A DNA stretch of 18,181 nucleotides from Bacteroidia bacterium (GCA_025999315.1 BNXD01000031.1:1-18181), one strand, 5' to 3'; positions 1-8,245 are shown, counted from the first letter of the stretch. Notes: generated from the letters alone by a model not told the origin. Numbers and translations are program-made.

Positions 1-1084
1 AGTAGGTGTCGTAATGGTCGGTGTCGATCTCGCGCAGGCTGCCCTCGCCGATCTCGCGGAAGGTGATCTCGCGCAGACGGCCGATCTCTCGGATCATGTT
101 GGGAATGAGCGGCGGCGGGGCAAAGAACACACGGTAGTTGCCCTGCTCGAATAGCAGGTGTGTCGCGACGATCTGCTCCATCTCCTCGCGCAGTAACTCG
201 AGGGAGACCGGTTCGATGATGGCCTGGGCGGCGGCGGGTTTGACGGACGCCGGGCGCCGACGGGTCAACTTGCGTCGACGACGGGGCGAGTGGAGATATT
301 CGACGTTGGCCCGCAGATAGTTGCCGTATTGCTCCGGGGTGCGTAACTCGGCCACCCGTTTGGGGACGACCGGCGCGCCGATGTTGATGGTGATCGTCCG
401 TCCGTGTTTGTTGAACATCTCGTGGGGCAGCATCGCCGTGCGCAGCATGGGGTGTATCTTGCCCAGCAGATGGAACAGGACGCTGTTGCGCGCCTCGATG
501 CACACCGGCACCACGGGGCACTGCGCCCCCCGGATGAAACGCATGATCGACCGTCCCCACGGAAAATCCCTCACCCGACCCAGGGCGCGGGTCCAGGTCG
601 CCACCGAGCCCGCCGGAAAGATGACCAGCAGACCCCCGGCCTCCAGATGGGCCTTGCTCTCGCGCAGGCCGCGCAGATTTTTGGTCCGGTCGGGGTTGTC
701 GAACGGATCGACCGCAATGAAATATTGCTTGAGGAACGGGATGCGGTTGAGCAGAAAGTTGCCCATGAACTTCACGTCGGGGCGTATCTTCGAGAGCAGG
801 TCGATGAGCATGATGCCGTCCGGAGCGCCGGTCGGGTGGTTGCTCACCACGATGGCCGCGCCCTGTTTGGGGATGTTGTTCATATCCCGCTCACACACGT
901 TGCAGACAATGCCCAACTCGCGCAGCAACGCTTCGGCATGGTCCCTGTCGCACTCCCGGCCTACCTTGTCGGCCAGCGCGTTGGCCTTGCCCAACCCGAA
1001 TATCTTTTCGACATGGAACGCCAAAACAGAGGCCGGCAGCCCCCGTTTGCCCATCTTCATCTCCTCTTTGGTGACAAGCGTCAT
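1..1084 (-). CDS. OlsF/GlsF-like bifunctional acyltransferase, 3' end missing
   Basis: About 361 residues are visible and the gene runs off the left edge. Residues ~60-260 form a PlsC-like acyltransferase domain: SNHPTGAPDG at 81-90 is the His/Asp motif, FPAGS at 156-160 the glycerol-phosphate-type motif, and VVPVCIE follows at 191-197. After a basic linker (~268-285) the last visible residues, LREITFREIGEGSLREIDTD, resemble the start of the OlsB-type GNAT N-acyltransferase domain. Proteins with this order (O-acyltransferase then N-acyltransferase) make lyso- and diacylated aminolipids such as ornithine or glycine lipids, here presumably at the inner face of the cytoplasmic membrane. The family is usually about 600 residues, so roughly 40% is missing. 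In-frame ATGs lie at 1084, 1060 and 1054; 1084 was chosen as the longest, and 1054 is nearly as good since AAAGAGGAG precedes the last two. Domain calls are strong; the lipid head group is inference. Confidence 0.82.
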   Translation of the reverse strand, partial: MTLVTKEEMKMGKRGLPASVLAFHVEKIFGLGKANALADKVGRECDRDHAEALLRELGIVCNVCERDMNNIPKQGAAIVVSNHPTGAPDGIMLIDLLSKIRPDVKFMGNFLLNRIPFLKQYFIAVDPFDNPDRTKNLRGLRESKAHLEAGGLLVIFPAGSVATWTRALGRVRDFPWGRSIMRFIRGAQCPVVPVCIEARNSVLFHLLGKIHPMLRTAMLPHEMFNKHGRTITINIGAPVVPKRVAELRTPEQYGNYLRANVEYLHSPRRRRKLTRRRPASVKPAAAQAIIEPVSLELLREEMEQIVATHLLFEQGNYRVFFAPPPLIPNMIREIGRLREITFREIGEGSLREIDTDHYDTY

Positions 1085-1109
1085 ATCTTGAATTTGCAGG
1101 TTCAATAGA

Positions 1110-1117
1110 CAAATATA
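1110..1117 (-). promoter_or_regulatory. Candidate -7 box for the acyltransferase gene
   Basis: Read on the minus strand this is TATATTTG, a full match to the Bacteroidales -7 consensus TAnnTTTG. It lies 26 nt upstream of the ATG at 1084, in the 111-bp divergent gap to uvrC. No clear TTTG -33 box is seen at the usual distance, so the call rests on one short motif. Confidence 0.35.
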
Positions 1118-1195
1118 CGATTTTTTTCACAACTTTGCCTTTGCTTTTACCGCTGCGCACGAGGCGGGAAGAAAAAACCAAAAACAGAGAAAAAA

Positions 1196-3004
1196 TTGAA
1201 CGACGACGCAAAACGGCAGGCGGCCACGCTGCCCTCGTTGCCGGGGGTGTACAAATACTACAACCGGGCGGGGGAGATACTCTATGTGGGTAAGGCCAAG
1301 AGTCTCAAGAAGCGGGTGATGTCCTATTTCGTGGACAGCGCGTCGCATTCGGCCAAGACGAAGGTGCTGGTGCGGCAGATCGCCCGCATCGACCATATTG
1401 TGGTGGAGAGCGAGAGCGACGCCCTGCTGCTGGAGAACAATCTGATCAAGACGCTCCAGCCGCGTTACAATGCGATGCTCAAGGACGACAAGACCTACCC
1501 GTGGATAGTGATACGCAACGAACCCTTTCCGCGGATCGAGTCGACGCGCAGGCTCGTGCGCGACGGGTCGCAGTATTTCGGTCCCTACGGCTCGGTGTCG
1601 ATGCAGAAACAGCTGTTGGAGCTGATCCACGCCATATATCAGTTGCGTACCTGCAAACTCGACCTGTCGCAGGAGAAGATCGCCCGGGGGCGTTATGATG
1701 TGTGTCTGCAATACCATATCGGCAACTGTAAGGGGCCGTGCAAGGGGCTGCAGAGCGAGCTGGAATATGACGCTACGGCGAGGATGATCGGACAGATACT
1801 GCGGGGCGATCTGCGCGACACCAGACGTTATCTGCAGCGGGGTATGGAGCAGGCCGCTTCGACGATGCACTACGAACAGGCCGCCGCCTACAAAGCCCGC
1901 CTGGGTCGACTGGAGGACTACCGCAGCCGGTCGGTGATCGTCAGCAACACCGCCCGCACCATCGACGTATTCTCGCTGCTGACCGACAACGATGTGGCCT
2001 ACTGCAACTTTGTGCATGTGGTGCAGGGCGCGGTGATCAATTCGTTCACCTTCGAGCTGTCGACGGGCGTCGAGCAGGAGCCCTCCGACCTGCTGACCAT
2101 CGCCATACAGCAGATCTATCTCCGGATCGGCGAACCTGCGGCCGCGGAGATAGTGGCGCCGGTGTTGCCGCACACCCAACTCTTTCCGGGGGTGAAGTTC
2201 ACCGTCCCGCAGAAGGGCGACAAACTGAAGCTGCTCGAGTTCTCGATGCGCGGGGCGCGGCTCCACCGTCTCGAGAAGCTCAAGAACCTCGAGATCAAAG
2301 ACCCCGCCCGCCATACCGACCGCATCATGGAGGCTATGCAAAGAGCGTTGCGTCTGGAGGTCGAGCCCCGCCATATCGAGTGCTTCGACAACTCCAACCT
2401 GCAGGGGACCAATCCTGTGGCGGCGTGTGTGGTGTTCCGCGACGGCAAACCTTCGCGCAGGGAGTATCGCCACTTCAACATTAAGACGGTCGTGGGACCC
2501 GACGATTTCGCCTCCATGCGCGAGGTGATCTTTCGTCGCTACCGCCGCATGATAGACGAGGGGGCCGAGCTGCCCCAGCTGATCGTCGTCGACGGAGGCA
2601 AGGGGCAGCTCAGCTCGGCCTGCGGCGTGCTGCGCGAGTTGGGCATCGACCGCATGGTGGCCATTGTCGGCCTGGCCAAAAGGATCGAGGAGGTGTTCTA
2701 CCCCGGCGATCCGCTGCCCTACTACCTCGAGCGCGGATCGGAACCCCTGAAGGTGATCATGCACATCCGCGACGAGGCGCACCGCTTCGGCATAACGTTT
2801 CATCGCCAAAAACGCTCGGCCGCCTTCATACGCAGCGAGCTGGAGGGCATCGCGGGGATCGGGCGCGAGTCGGCGACGCGACTGCTGAGCCGTTTCGGCA
2901 CCATGTCGGCCCTGCGCAAGGCGTCGCCGGAGGAGCTTGCCGCCGTGGTGGGGGCTTCGCGCGCCACCCTGCTGACCGCCCACTTCGCAAAGGAGAGCAA
3001 GTAG
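1196..3004 (+). CDS. uvrC: UvrABC excinuclease subunit C
   Basis: UvrC makes both incisions in nucleotide excision repair after UvrA/UvrB load at a lesion. All family parts are visible in the 602 residues: an N-terminal GIY-YIG nuclease (GVYKYY at 17-22, YVGKAKSLKKR at 30-40, the 3' incision); a cysteine group C153, C170, C178, C182 matching the UvrC iron-sulfur site; a UVR UvrB-binding segment at ~195-235; an RNase H-like domain with HIECFDNSNLQG and LIVVDGGKGQ (5' incision); and a C-terminal helix-hairpin-helix pair (LEGIAGIGRESATRLL). Length is normal. The start is taken as TTG at 1196, because no ATG precedes the GIY-YIG domain and the N-terminus from there aligns with family members; an A-rich stretch precedes it. 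It is divergent from the acyltransferase gene, and no clear intrinsic terminator follows. Confidence 0.97.
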   Translation: MNDDAKRQAATLPSLPGVYKYYNRAGEILYVGKAKSLKKRVMSYFVDSASHSAKTKVLVRQIARIDHIVVESESDALLLENNLIKTLQPRYNAMLKDDKTYPWIVIRNEPFPRIESTRRLVRDGSQYFGPYGSVSMQKQLLELIHAIYQLRTCKLDLSQEKIARGRYDVCLQYHIGNCKGPCKGLQSELEYDATARMIGQILRGDLRDTRRYLQRGMEQAASTMHYEQAAAYKARLGRLEDYRSRSVIVSNTARTIDVFSLLTDNDVAYCNFVHVVQGAVINSFTFELSTGVEQEPSDLLTIAIQQIYLRIGEPAAAEIVAPVLPHTQLFPGVKFTVPQKGDKLKLLEFSMRGARLHRLEKLKNLEIKDPARHTDRIMEAMQRALRLEVEPRHIECFDNSNLQGTNPVAACVVFRDGKPSRREYRHFNIKTVVGPDDFASMREVIFRRYRRMIDEGAELPQLIVVDGGKGQLSSACGVLRELGIDRMVAIVGLAKRIEEVFYPGDPLPYYLERGSEPLKVIMHIRDEAHRFGITFHRQKRSAAFIRSELEGIAGIGRESATRLLSRFGTMSALRKASPEELAAVVGASRATLLTAHFAKESK

Positions 3005-3149
3005 CTGCGATTCGCCTCCCTGCGCCGGCCGCGGGCCTCAAAACATGCGCTCGGCCTGGCGACGGAGAGAGTGTCGGCGTCAAAAACGATCGTTCCCAAA
3101 AGGTGAAATCCCCTTTAGGAGCGATTCTTGCCTGCGTTGACAGCTATGG

Positions 3150-3180
3150 TTGGTATTTTCAAAAATAATCCCCACCTTTG
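3150..3180 (+). promoter_or_regulatory. Candidate Bacteroidales-type promoter of the porin-glycerate cluster
   Basis: TTGG at 3150-3153 and CACCTTTG at 3173-3180 are separated by 19 nt, the spacing expected for a -33/-7 pair of the Bacteroidales primary sigma factor. The -7 box differs from TAnnTTTG by one base. It would give a leader of about 120 nt before the ATG at 3310. The 305-bp gap from uvrC (3005-3309) otherwise holds only very short open frames (for example a 17-codon one from 3210) and no recognised regulatory RNA. Confidence 0.45.
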
Positions 3181-3309
3181 CGTTACAAACAACAAAACAA
3201 CCATTGAAAATGGACTCTGTCCCGCGAAAATCCAACCAAACGAAACATCCGGGCCCCGTTTGACATGATTGTTGCCAGCGCTGCGGATGTTTGAAAACCA
3301 TTTGTTATC

Positions 3310-3971
3310 ATGACATTGGCCAAGCGCTGCGACCGGCTGAAAGCCCGGTCCCCTAAACTTGCGCTCTCCATGCTGGCCGCAACGCCGCTTATGGGCAGAG
3401 CGCCTCGGTCGCCTGTACGACCGGACTGCAGTACGATCCTTCCAACGACCGGGCCAATTGGGTCAACCTTCTGGAGTTGGAAGGGTCGCTACCCACCGGA
3501 CGCTTAGGTCTGTGGAAGAACGGATCGCTGGATCTGCAGACCATAACCACATACAAGACCGACAGGGAGCGGATCGCCGATGATCGGATGGTCTTCTCCG
3601 GCATAGAGGAGTACGACATGCCCATCAGTTTGTTTCTGCTGGGATATACGTACACTTTGGGCGGCCTGACGCTTTTTACGGGGCTGCGCAATCTCAACGG
3701 GGACTATTTCAACACTCCATACTGCGAGATATCTGCCAACAGCGGCAGCGGGGTGGCGACCACGCTCAACCGTCTCTCGTGCGCCAACCATCCCCTTTTC
3801 GGCGATTTGCGCGAGACGGCCCTCGAGGTTACGTGGCTGTGCGCCATAAACAAATATATCTCGCTTCAACCCGCATGGCACCATATCCGTTCGGGAGTGG
3901 AGCGCATCGACGTGGGGCTGATGCGGGTCTGCTGTACGATCGACCTGTCGACAAACGCTGAACGGAGATGA
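3310..3971 (+). pseudogene. Carbohydrate-selective porin (OprB-like), frameshifted and shortened
   Basis: A reading frame from the ATG at 3310 encodes a basic start and a hydrophobic stretch ending LALSMLAATPLM, like a signal peptide, then loses homology. A second frame, open from 3357 to 3971, carries QSASVACTTGLQYDPSNDRA, VNLLELEGSLP, a central GLRNLNGDYFNTPYCEI segment and a C-terminus with ISLQPAWHHIRSG. These resemble the N-terminal, middle and C-terminal blocks of carbohydrate-selective porins in outer membranes. Adding one G to the run at 3393-3395 would join the frames cleanly as ...TPLMGQSASVAC. Even joined, it is only about 220 residues against roughly 400 for the family, so the middle of the barrel appears deleted. 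The stop TGA overlaps the glycerate kinase ATG (ATGA). Family assignment is by motif recall, not by alignment; a sequencing error could explain the frameshift but not the short length. Confidence 0.62.
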
Positions 3972-5116
3972 AAAAAATAATAGCTGCATCGGACTCGTTC
4001 AAAGGGTCGCTCGGCTCCATGGACGTGGCCCGGGCCATAGAGCGGGGCGTGCACCGGGTGTTCGACAGTTGTCGGGTGCACCGGATCGCCATAGCCGACG
4101 GAGGCGAAGGGACCGTGCAGGCTCTGGTCGATTCGCTGCACGGAGAGGTCATCGCCGTCAGGGTGCACGACCCTTTGATGCGTCCGGTGGAGGCGCTGTA
4201 CGGCATTGTGGACCACGGGCGGACGGCCGTGATCGAGATGGCGGCGGCATCGGGCCTGCCCCTTCTTGCGGAGGGTGAGCGCAATCCCATGACGACCACC
4301 ACCCGCGGCACCGGCGAGATGATGGTCGATGCTCTCAGGCGCGGTTGTCGCCGGTTGCTGATCGGCATCGGGGGCAGCGCCACCAACGACGGCGGCACGG
4401 GGATGCTCGAGGCCCTCGGCCTGAGGATGCTCGACGGAAAGGGTAACGCACTACCCGGTACGGGCGCTTCGCTGGCCGGCATTGAGTCCATCGATTCGTC
4501 CGGCGCGCTCGAAGAGTTGGCGGGGGTGGAGATCGTGGTGGCGTGCGACGTCGCCAATCCGTTTTACGGTCCTTCGGGGGCGGCTCATGTCTTTGCCCCC
4601 CAGAAAGGAGCCACGGCCCCGATGGTGGAGCAGCTCGATGGCGGTTTGCGGCGTTTTGCCGGGGTTGTCGAGCGCACTTTCGGGATCGATGTGCAGAGCA
4701 TTCCCGGTGCGGGTGCGGCAGGGGGCTTGGGAGGTGCATTGGCCGCCGTCCTCGGGGCCCGGATGATGCCGGGTATCGATATGGTGCTCGAAGCGACAGG
4801 GTTTGCCGATCTGCTCGAGGGGGCCGATCTGGTCATCACCGGCGAGGGGCGCGTGGATGCGCAGACCGCCATGGGTAAGGCCCCTTCGGGAGTGTTGCGC
4901 GCGGCGAGGCGCGCCGGTGTGCCGGTGATAGCCATAGGCGGCGAGGTGGAGCGCTCTGCGGCGCTCGACGGCGAGGGTTTTGCCGGCGTATTTCCCATAT
5001 TGCCCGGTCCCTCTACGCTTGCACGCGCCATGGAGCCCGAATTTGCCGCGGCCAACATAGAACGGACTGTGATGCAACTTATGATCTTTGCCAGAAATAT
5101 CTGCAGTCGACAATGA
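3968..5116 (+). CDS. Glycerate kinase (GarK/GlxK family)
   Basis: Phosphorylates D-glycerate with ATP; enzymes of this family that have been re-examined give 2-phosphoglycerate, which enters lower glycolysis. The 382 residues match the family length and carry its hallmarks in order: ASDSFKGSLGS near residue 7, IADGGEGT near 40, GIGGSATNDGGTGML near 130, GAGAAGGLGGALAAVLGA near 245, and VITGEGRVDAQTAMGKAPSGV near 288. It is cytosolic, with no signal peptide. The start ATG overlaps the porin stop by 4 nt, and its own stop overlaps the permease start by 4 nt, which implies one transcript and translational coupling. The partners suggest that external glycerate is the source, rather than glycerate from tartronate semialdehyde breakdown, since no reductase or hydroxypyruvate enzyme is nearby. 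Confidence 0.95.
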   Translation: MKKIIAASDSFKGSLGSMDVARAIERGVHRVFDSCRVHRIAIADGGEGTVQALVDSLHGEVIAVRVHDPLMRPVEALYGIVDHGRTAVIEMAAASGLPLLAEGERNPMTTTTRGTGEMMVDALRRGCRRLLIGIGGSATNDGGTGMLEALGLRMLDGKGNALPGTGASLAGIESIDSSGALEELAGVEIVVACDVANPFYGPSGAAHVFAPQKGATAPMVEQLDGGLRRFAGVVERTFGIDVQSIPGAGAAGGLGGALAAVLGARMMPGIDMVLEATGFADLLEGADLVITGEGRVDAQTAMGKAPSGVLRAARRAGVPVIAIGGEVERSAALDGEGFAGVFPILPGPSTLARAMEPEFAAANIERTVMQLMIFARNICSRQ

Positions 5117-6360
5117 GCGCACTCGGAGCGACAATGGGCCTGATACTGGCCATAATACTTATAATAAAAAAGGTATCGCCCGTCTACAGCATGATCCTCG
5201 GAGCTGTGGTCGGATCGCTGGCCGGAGGGGTGTCGCTGGGCGATACGGTCGGCAATATGATCTCGGGGGTCAGGGATATTGTTCCGGCCATCGTGCGCAT
5301 ACTCTCTGCAGGGGTGCTGTTCGGGGTGCTGATAACCACCGGGGCGGCGGAGAGCATATCCCGCGGCATAGTTCGCGGCTTGGGGCATCGAAATACGCTG
5401 ATGGCCATTGCGCTGGCCGCCATGCTGCTGACGGCCACGGGGGTCTTTATCGACGTGGCGGTGATCACGGTGGCTCCGATAGCTCTCATGGCGGGGCGGA
5501 AGGCGGGGATAAACAGACTGAAACTGCTGCTGGCCATGGTGGGCGGCGGCAAGTGCGGCAACATCATCTCTCCCAACCCGAACACGATAATCGCGGCCGA
5601 AAATTTCGGAGCCCCGCTGCCGTCGGTGATGTACGTCAACATCATACCGGCCATAGTGGGGTTGATGTTGACCGTCTGGGTCGTGGCGCGGCTTGTTCCC
5701 TCCGGGGAAGAAGAGACCGCCCCGATGGACAATCCCATGGAGGAGGCCGCCCTGCCGCCGCTGGCGCTGAGCATCATAGCTCCGCTGGTGAGCGTCATAT
5801 TGCTGGTTCTGAGGCCACTGTGCGGCATCACCGTCGACCCGCTGATCGCTCTTCCGGTGGGCGGGCTGGTGGGTATCGTGGCCATGGGGCGTTGGCGTCA
5901 AGTGGGGGCCAGCATGACCTTCGGGTTGCAGAAGATGTCGGTGGTGGCGGTGCTGCTGGTCGGCACGGGGACCATTGCCGGGGTCATCAAGGCGTCGACA
6001 CTCAAGGATGTGATCCTCGGATTGATGGAGCGCGGCGGTGTCGGCAATACGGCGCTGGCTCCCATATCCGGAGCTCTGATGTCGGCCGCCACAGCTTCCA
6101 CTACGGCAGGAGCTACGGTGGCTTCGGCGTCGTTCGCCGAGGCGATACTCGCTGCGGGAATAAGCGCCGTGTGGGGCGCGGCGATGGTCAACTCGGGAGC
6201 CACGGCGCTCGACCATCTGCCGCACGGATCGTTTTTTCACGCTACGGGCGGCGCGGTGGAGATGACCATACGCCAGCGTTTGAAACTCATACCCTACGAA
6301 ACCGCTGTGGGAGTGATCCTGGCCATCCTGACCGTGGCCTGTTATTATGTGATAGGATAA
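5113..6360 (+). CDS. GntP-family permease, probably glycerate or aldonate uptake
   Basis: A polytopic inner-membrane protein of 415 residues, slightly shorter than gluconate permeases (about 440). Alternating hydrophobic segments cover the whole chain, starting with LGATMGLILAIILIIKK. Family signatures include GAVVGSLAGGVSLGDTV near 31, GVFIDVAVITVAPIAL near 115, the glycine-rich GGGKCGNIISPNPNTI near 143, and GALMSAATASTTAGATVASA near 319. GntP members are proton symporters for gluconate and related sugar acids, including some for glycerate. Coupling to glycerate kinase (ATGA overlap at 5113) makes glycerate the most likely substrate; this is inference from context. It is followed 15 bp later by an antiporter, likely in the same transcript. 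Confidence 0.9.
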   Translation: MSALGATMGLILAIILIIKKVSPVYSMILGAVVGSLAGGVSLGDTVGNMISGVRDIVPAIVRILSAGVLFGVLITTGAAESISRGIVRGLGHRNTLMAIALAAMLLTATGVFIDVAVITVAPIALMAGRKAGINRLKLLLAMVGGGKCGNIISPNPNTIIAAENFGAPLPSVMYVNIIPAIVGLMLTVWVVARLVPSGEEETAPMDNPMEEAALPPLALSIIAPLVSVILLVLRPLCGITVDPLIALPVGGLVGIVAMGRWRQVGASMTFGLQKMSVVAVLLVGTGTIAGVIKASTLKDVILGLMERGGVGNTALAPISGALMSAATASTTAGATVASASFAEAILAAGISAVWGAAMVNSGATALDHLPHGSFFHATGGAVEMTIRQRLKLIPYETAVGVILAILTVACYYVIG

Positions 6361-6375
6361 AAAAATTAAAACGAT

Positions 6376-7872
6376 ATGGTACTTGATACCGGAAACATAC
6401 TGCTAATCGGATCGACACTGTTGCTGGTGAGCATACTGGCCAGCAAAGTAAGTTCTCGCATGGGCATCCCCGCCCTGGTGCTCTTCCTGGGGGTGGGCAT
6501 GCTCTTCGGCAGCGACGGGGTGGGGATAACCTTCGACAACCCGGGGATCGCCCAGTTCATCGGCATGGTCGCCCTGAGCATCATACTCTTCTCGGGCGGT
6601 ATGGACACCAAATTTTCGGAGATCAGACCCGTGCTTGGCCCCGGGGTAACCATGGCCACGCTCGGCATAGTGATCAACATATTGATCGTGGGCGGATGCG
6701 TCTATGGGTTGACGCTGATATTCCACAGGTTCATACAATTGTCGCTGACCGAGTGCCTGTTGCTGGGGGCGATCACCGCATCGACCGATTCGGCGTCGGT
6801 GTTCTCCATACTGCGCTCGCGAAAGGGCGAACTTCGCCACAGGTTGCGTCCGTTGCTCGAGCTGGAGAGCGGAAGCAACGATCCGATGGCCTACATATTC
6901 ATCATTGTGCTGATCGATGTGATGACCACCGGCCATTTCAATCTCTGGCACTCCGTGGGGCTTTTCCTGATGCAGATGGTGATAGGAGCGTGCTCCGGTT
7001 ATCTGCTGGGATTGCTGGCCGTCAGGTTCATCAACGGCATCAACCTGACCAACAAGTCGCTCTATGCGGTGTTGCTGCTCAGCTGGGTGTTCATAATCTT
7101 TTCGATGACCGATTTCATTCACGGCAACGGCTACCTGGCCGTATACATAGCCGGATTGGTGGTAGGCAGCAAAAAGATAGCTCAGAAAAACGCTCTTACC
7201 AGCTTTTTCGACGGTTTTACCTGGCTGTTCCAGGTGGTGGTATTCCTCACCCTCGGCCTGCTGGTCAATCCTTCGGAGCTGTTGCACGTGATGGGCATCG
7301 GCTCTCTGATCGCGGTTGTCATCATCCTGTCGCGTCCCGTGATGGTCTTCATCTGTATGCTGCCATGGCCTAAATTTCCTAAAAAGGCCAGGTTCTACGT
7401 CTCATGGGTGGGTCTGCGCGGGGCGGTGCCCATCATATTTGCCACCTACCCCATGATAGCCGGCATCGAACATGCCAATGTCTTCTTCAACATCGTCTTC
7501 TGCATCACCCTCATATCGCTGCTGGTGCAGGGCAGCACGGTGGGCTGGTTCGCCGACCTGCTGGGTCTGTTTGACGAGCCCAAAGACAAAAATGCCTTCG
7601 ACGTTACACTCCCCGAGAAGATCAAATCGGCCCTCTCGGAGATCGAGGTCGATGAGCAGATGCTCAGCCACGGCAACCGCCTGCGCCGTCTGCCCCTGCC
7701 CGAACATACCGTCGTGGTGATGGTCTTCCAGAAGGGACGATACTTCGTTCCCAAACCGGGAACGGTGCTTCACCCCGGCGACAAACTGCTGATTATAAGC
7801 GATAACGACCAGCAGCTGCGCGACGAATACCTCGGCAAGGGCCTTATGAAACCCCTCGGACGACCTCAATAA
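6376..7872 (+). CDS. Potassium/proton antiporter, CPA1 family (NhaP2/CvrA-like)
   Basis: An inner-membrane cation/proton antiporter of 498 residues. Residues 1-~395 hold about a dozen hydrophobic segments with family motifs ALVLFLGVGMLFG near 30, ITASTDSASVFSILR near 133, the conserved acidic ELESGSNDPMAY near 160, and WVGLRGAVPIIFATYP near 342. The C-terminus (~405-490) is soluble and looks like a TrkA-C/RCK_C domain (VVVMVFQKGRYFVPKPGTVLHPGDKLLIIS), the regulatory part of K+-exporting members. Start ATG at 6376 follows an A-rich stretch 15 bp after the permease stop. Its function (K+ or H+ homeostasis) is not obviously linked to glycerate. The stop TAA is formed by the first bases of the inverted repeat that begins a repeat element, so the extreme C-terminus may have been altered by that element. 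Confidence 0.93.
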   Translation: MVLDTGNILLIGSTLLLVSILASKVSSRMGIPALVLFLGVGMLFGSDGVGITFDNPGIAQFIGMVALSIILFSGGMDTKFSEIRPVLGPGVTMATLGIVINILIVGGCVYGLTLIFHRFIQLSLTECLLLGAITASTDSASVFSILRSRKGELRHRLRPLLELESGSNDPMAYIFIIVLIDVMTTGHFNLWHSVGLFLMQMVIGACSGYLLGLLAVRFINGINLTNKSLYAVLLLSWVFIIFSMTDFIHGNGYLAVYIAGLVVGSKKIAQKNALTSFFDGFTWLFQVVVFLTLGLLVNPSELLHVMGIGSLIAVVIILSRPVMVFICMLPWPKFPKKARFYVSWVGLRGAVPIIFATYPMIAGIEHANVFFNIVFCITLISLLVQGSTVGWFADLLGLFDEPKDKNAFDVTLPEKIKSALSEIEVDEQMLSHGNRLRRLPLPEHTVVVMVFQKGRYFVPKPGTVLHPGDKLLIISDNDQQLRDEYLGKGLMKPLGRPQ

Positions 7873-7873
7873 C

Positions 7874-8011
7874 GTGAATTTTGCAAATTATAATAACCTT
7901 GAGATTAGACAAATAGCTGAGTTTTTGATGTCTTTGAACTGTCGAGACAAAAGATATTACTCCAAAAACTGCCGCTATGATTGTAGAGGACAAAGTTATG
8001 CGAAGAAGTAG
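7874..8011 (+). CDS. Possible 45-codon small ORF inside E1
   Basis: An uninterrupted frame runs from a GTG inside the left inverted repeat to TAG at 8009-8011. The peptide begins VNFANYNNLEIRQIAEFLMS and ends in a basic, cysteine-containing tail (CRDKRYYSKNCRYDCRGQ). It has few Ala or Gly and AT-rich codons, unlike the neighbouring genes. It may be a remnant of a mobile-element gene or chance; no family is recognised. Confidence 0.2.
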   Translation: MNFANYNNLEIRQIAEFLMSLNCRDKRYYSKNCRYDCRGQSYAKK

Positions 8012-8047
8012 TTGAAACTCGAAATGTCATGCTGACTCTACCCCACA

Positions 8048-8131
8048 TGTCATGCTGAGTGCAGTCGAAGCATCTCGCACATAATGTTTTGCCGAGACCC
8101 TTCGACTACACTTTGTTCCGCTCAGGGGACA
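8048..8131 (+). repeat. R1 palindromic repeat, copy A
   Basis: An 84-bp imperfect palindrome. The left arm TGTCATGCTGAG...AGTCGAAGCATCTCG pairs with a right arm whose reverse complement is TGTC(A)CCCTGAGCGG...AGTCGAAGGGTCTCG. It is almost identical to copy B at 8161, with a one-base change in the loop and a damaged end (GGGGACA for GGGTGACA). A truncated start of another copy lies at 8025-8035. Confidence 0.85.
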
Positions 8132-8160
8132 TTAGAGATAAAAGAGATTGAAATATAATA

Positions 8161-8245
8161 TGTCATGCTGAGTGCAGTCGAAGCATCTCGCACATAATGT
8201 TTTTCCGAGACCCTTCGACTACACTTTGTTCCGCTCAGGGTGACA
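8161..8245 (+). repeat. R1 palindromic repeat, copy B
   Basis: An 85-bp repeat in the same orientation as copy A, starting 113 bp after it. Both ends are intact (TGTCATGCTGAG and CTCAGGGTGACA). The two halves fold back on each other over roughly 30 bp with internal bulges. Confidence 0.85.

Noticed and set aside
1127..2983. 618-codon open frame on the minus strand opposite uvrC
   Set aside because: His/Gln/Arg-rich translation without recognisable domain; it is the antisense shadow of a well-supported gene in high-GC DNA.
3210..3263. 17-codon ORF in the leader of the porin cluster as a possible leader peptide
   Set aside because: No run of regulatory codons and no attenuator-like alternative hairpins could be seen.
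4585..6240. 551-codon minus-strand frame opposite glycerate kinase and permease
   Set aside because: Low-complexity His/Gly/Arg text; both plus-strand genes are clear and coupled by ATGA overlaps.
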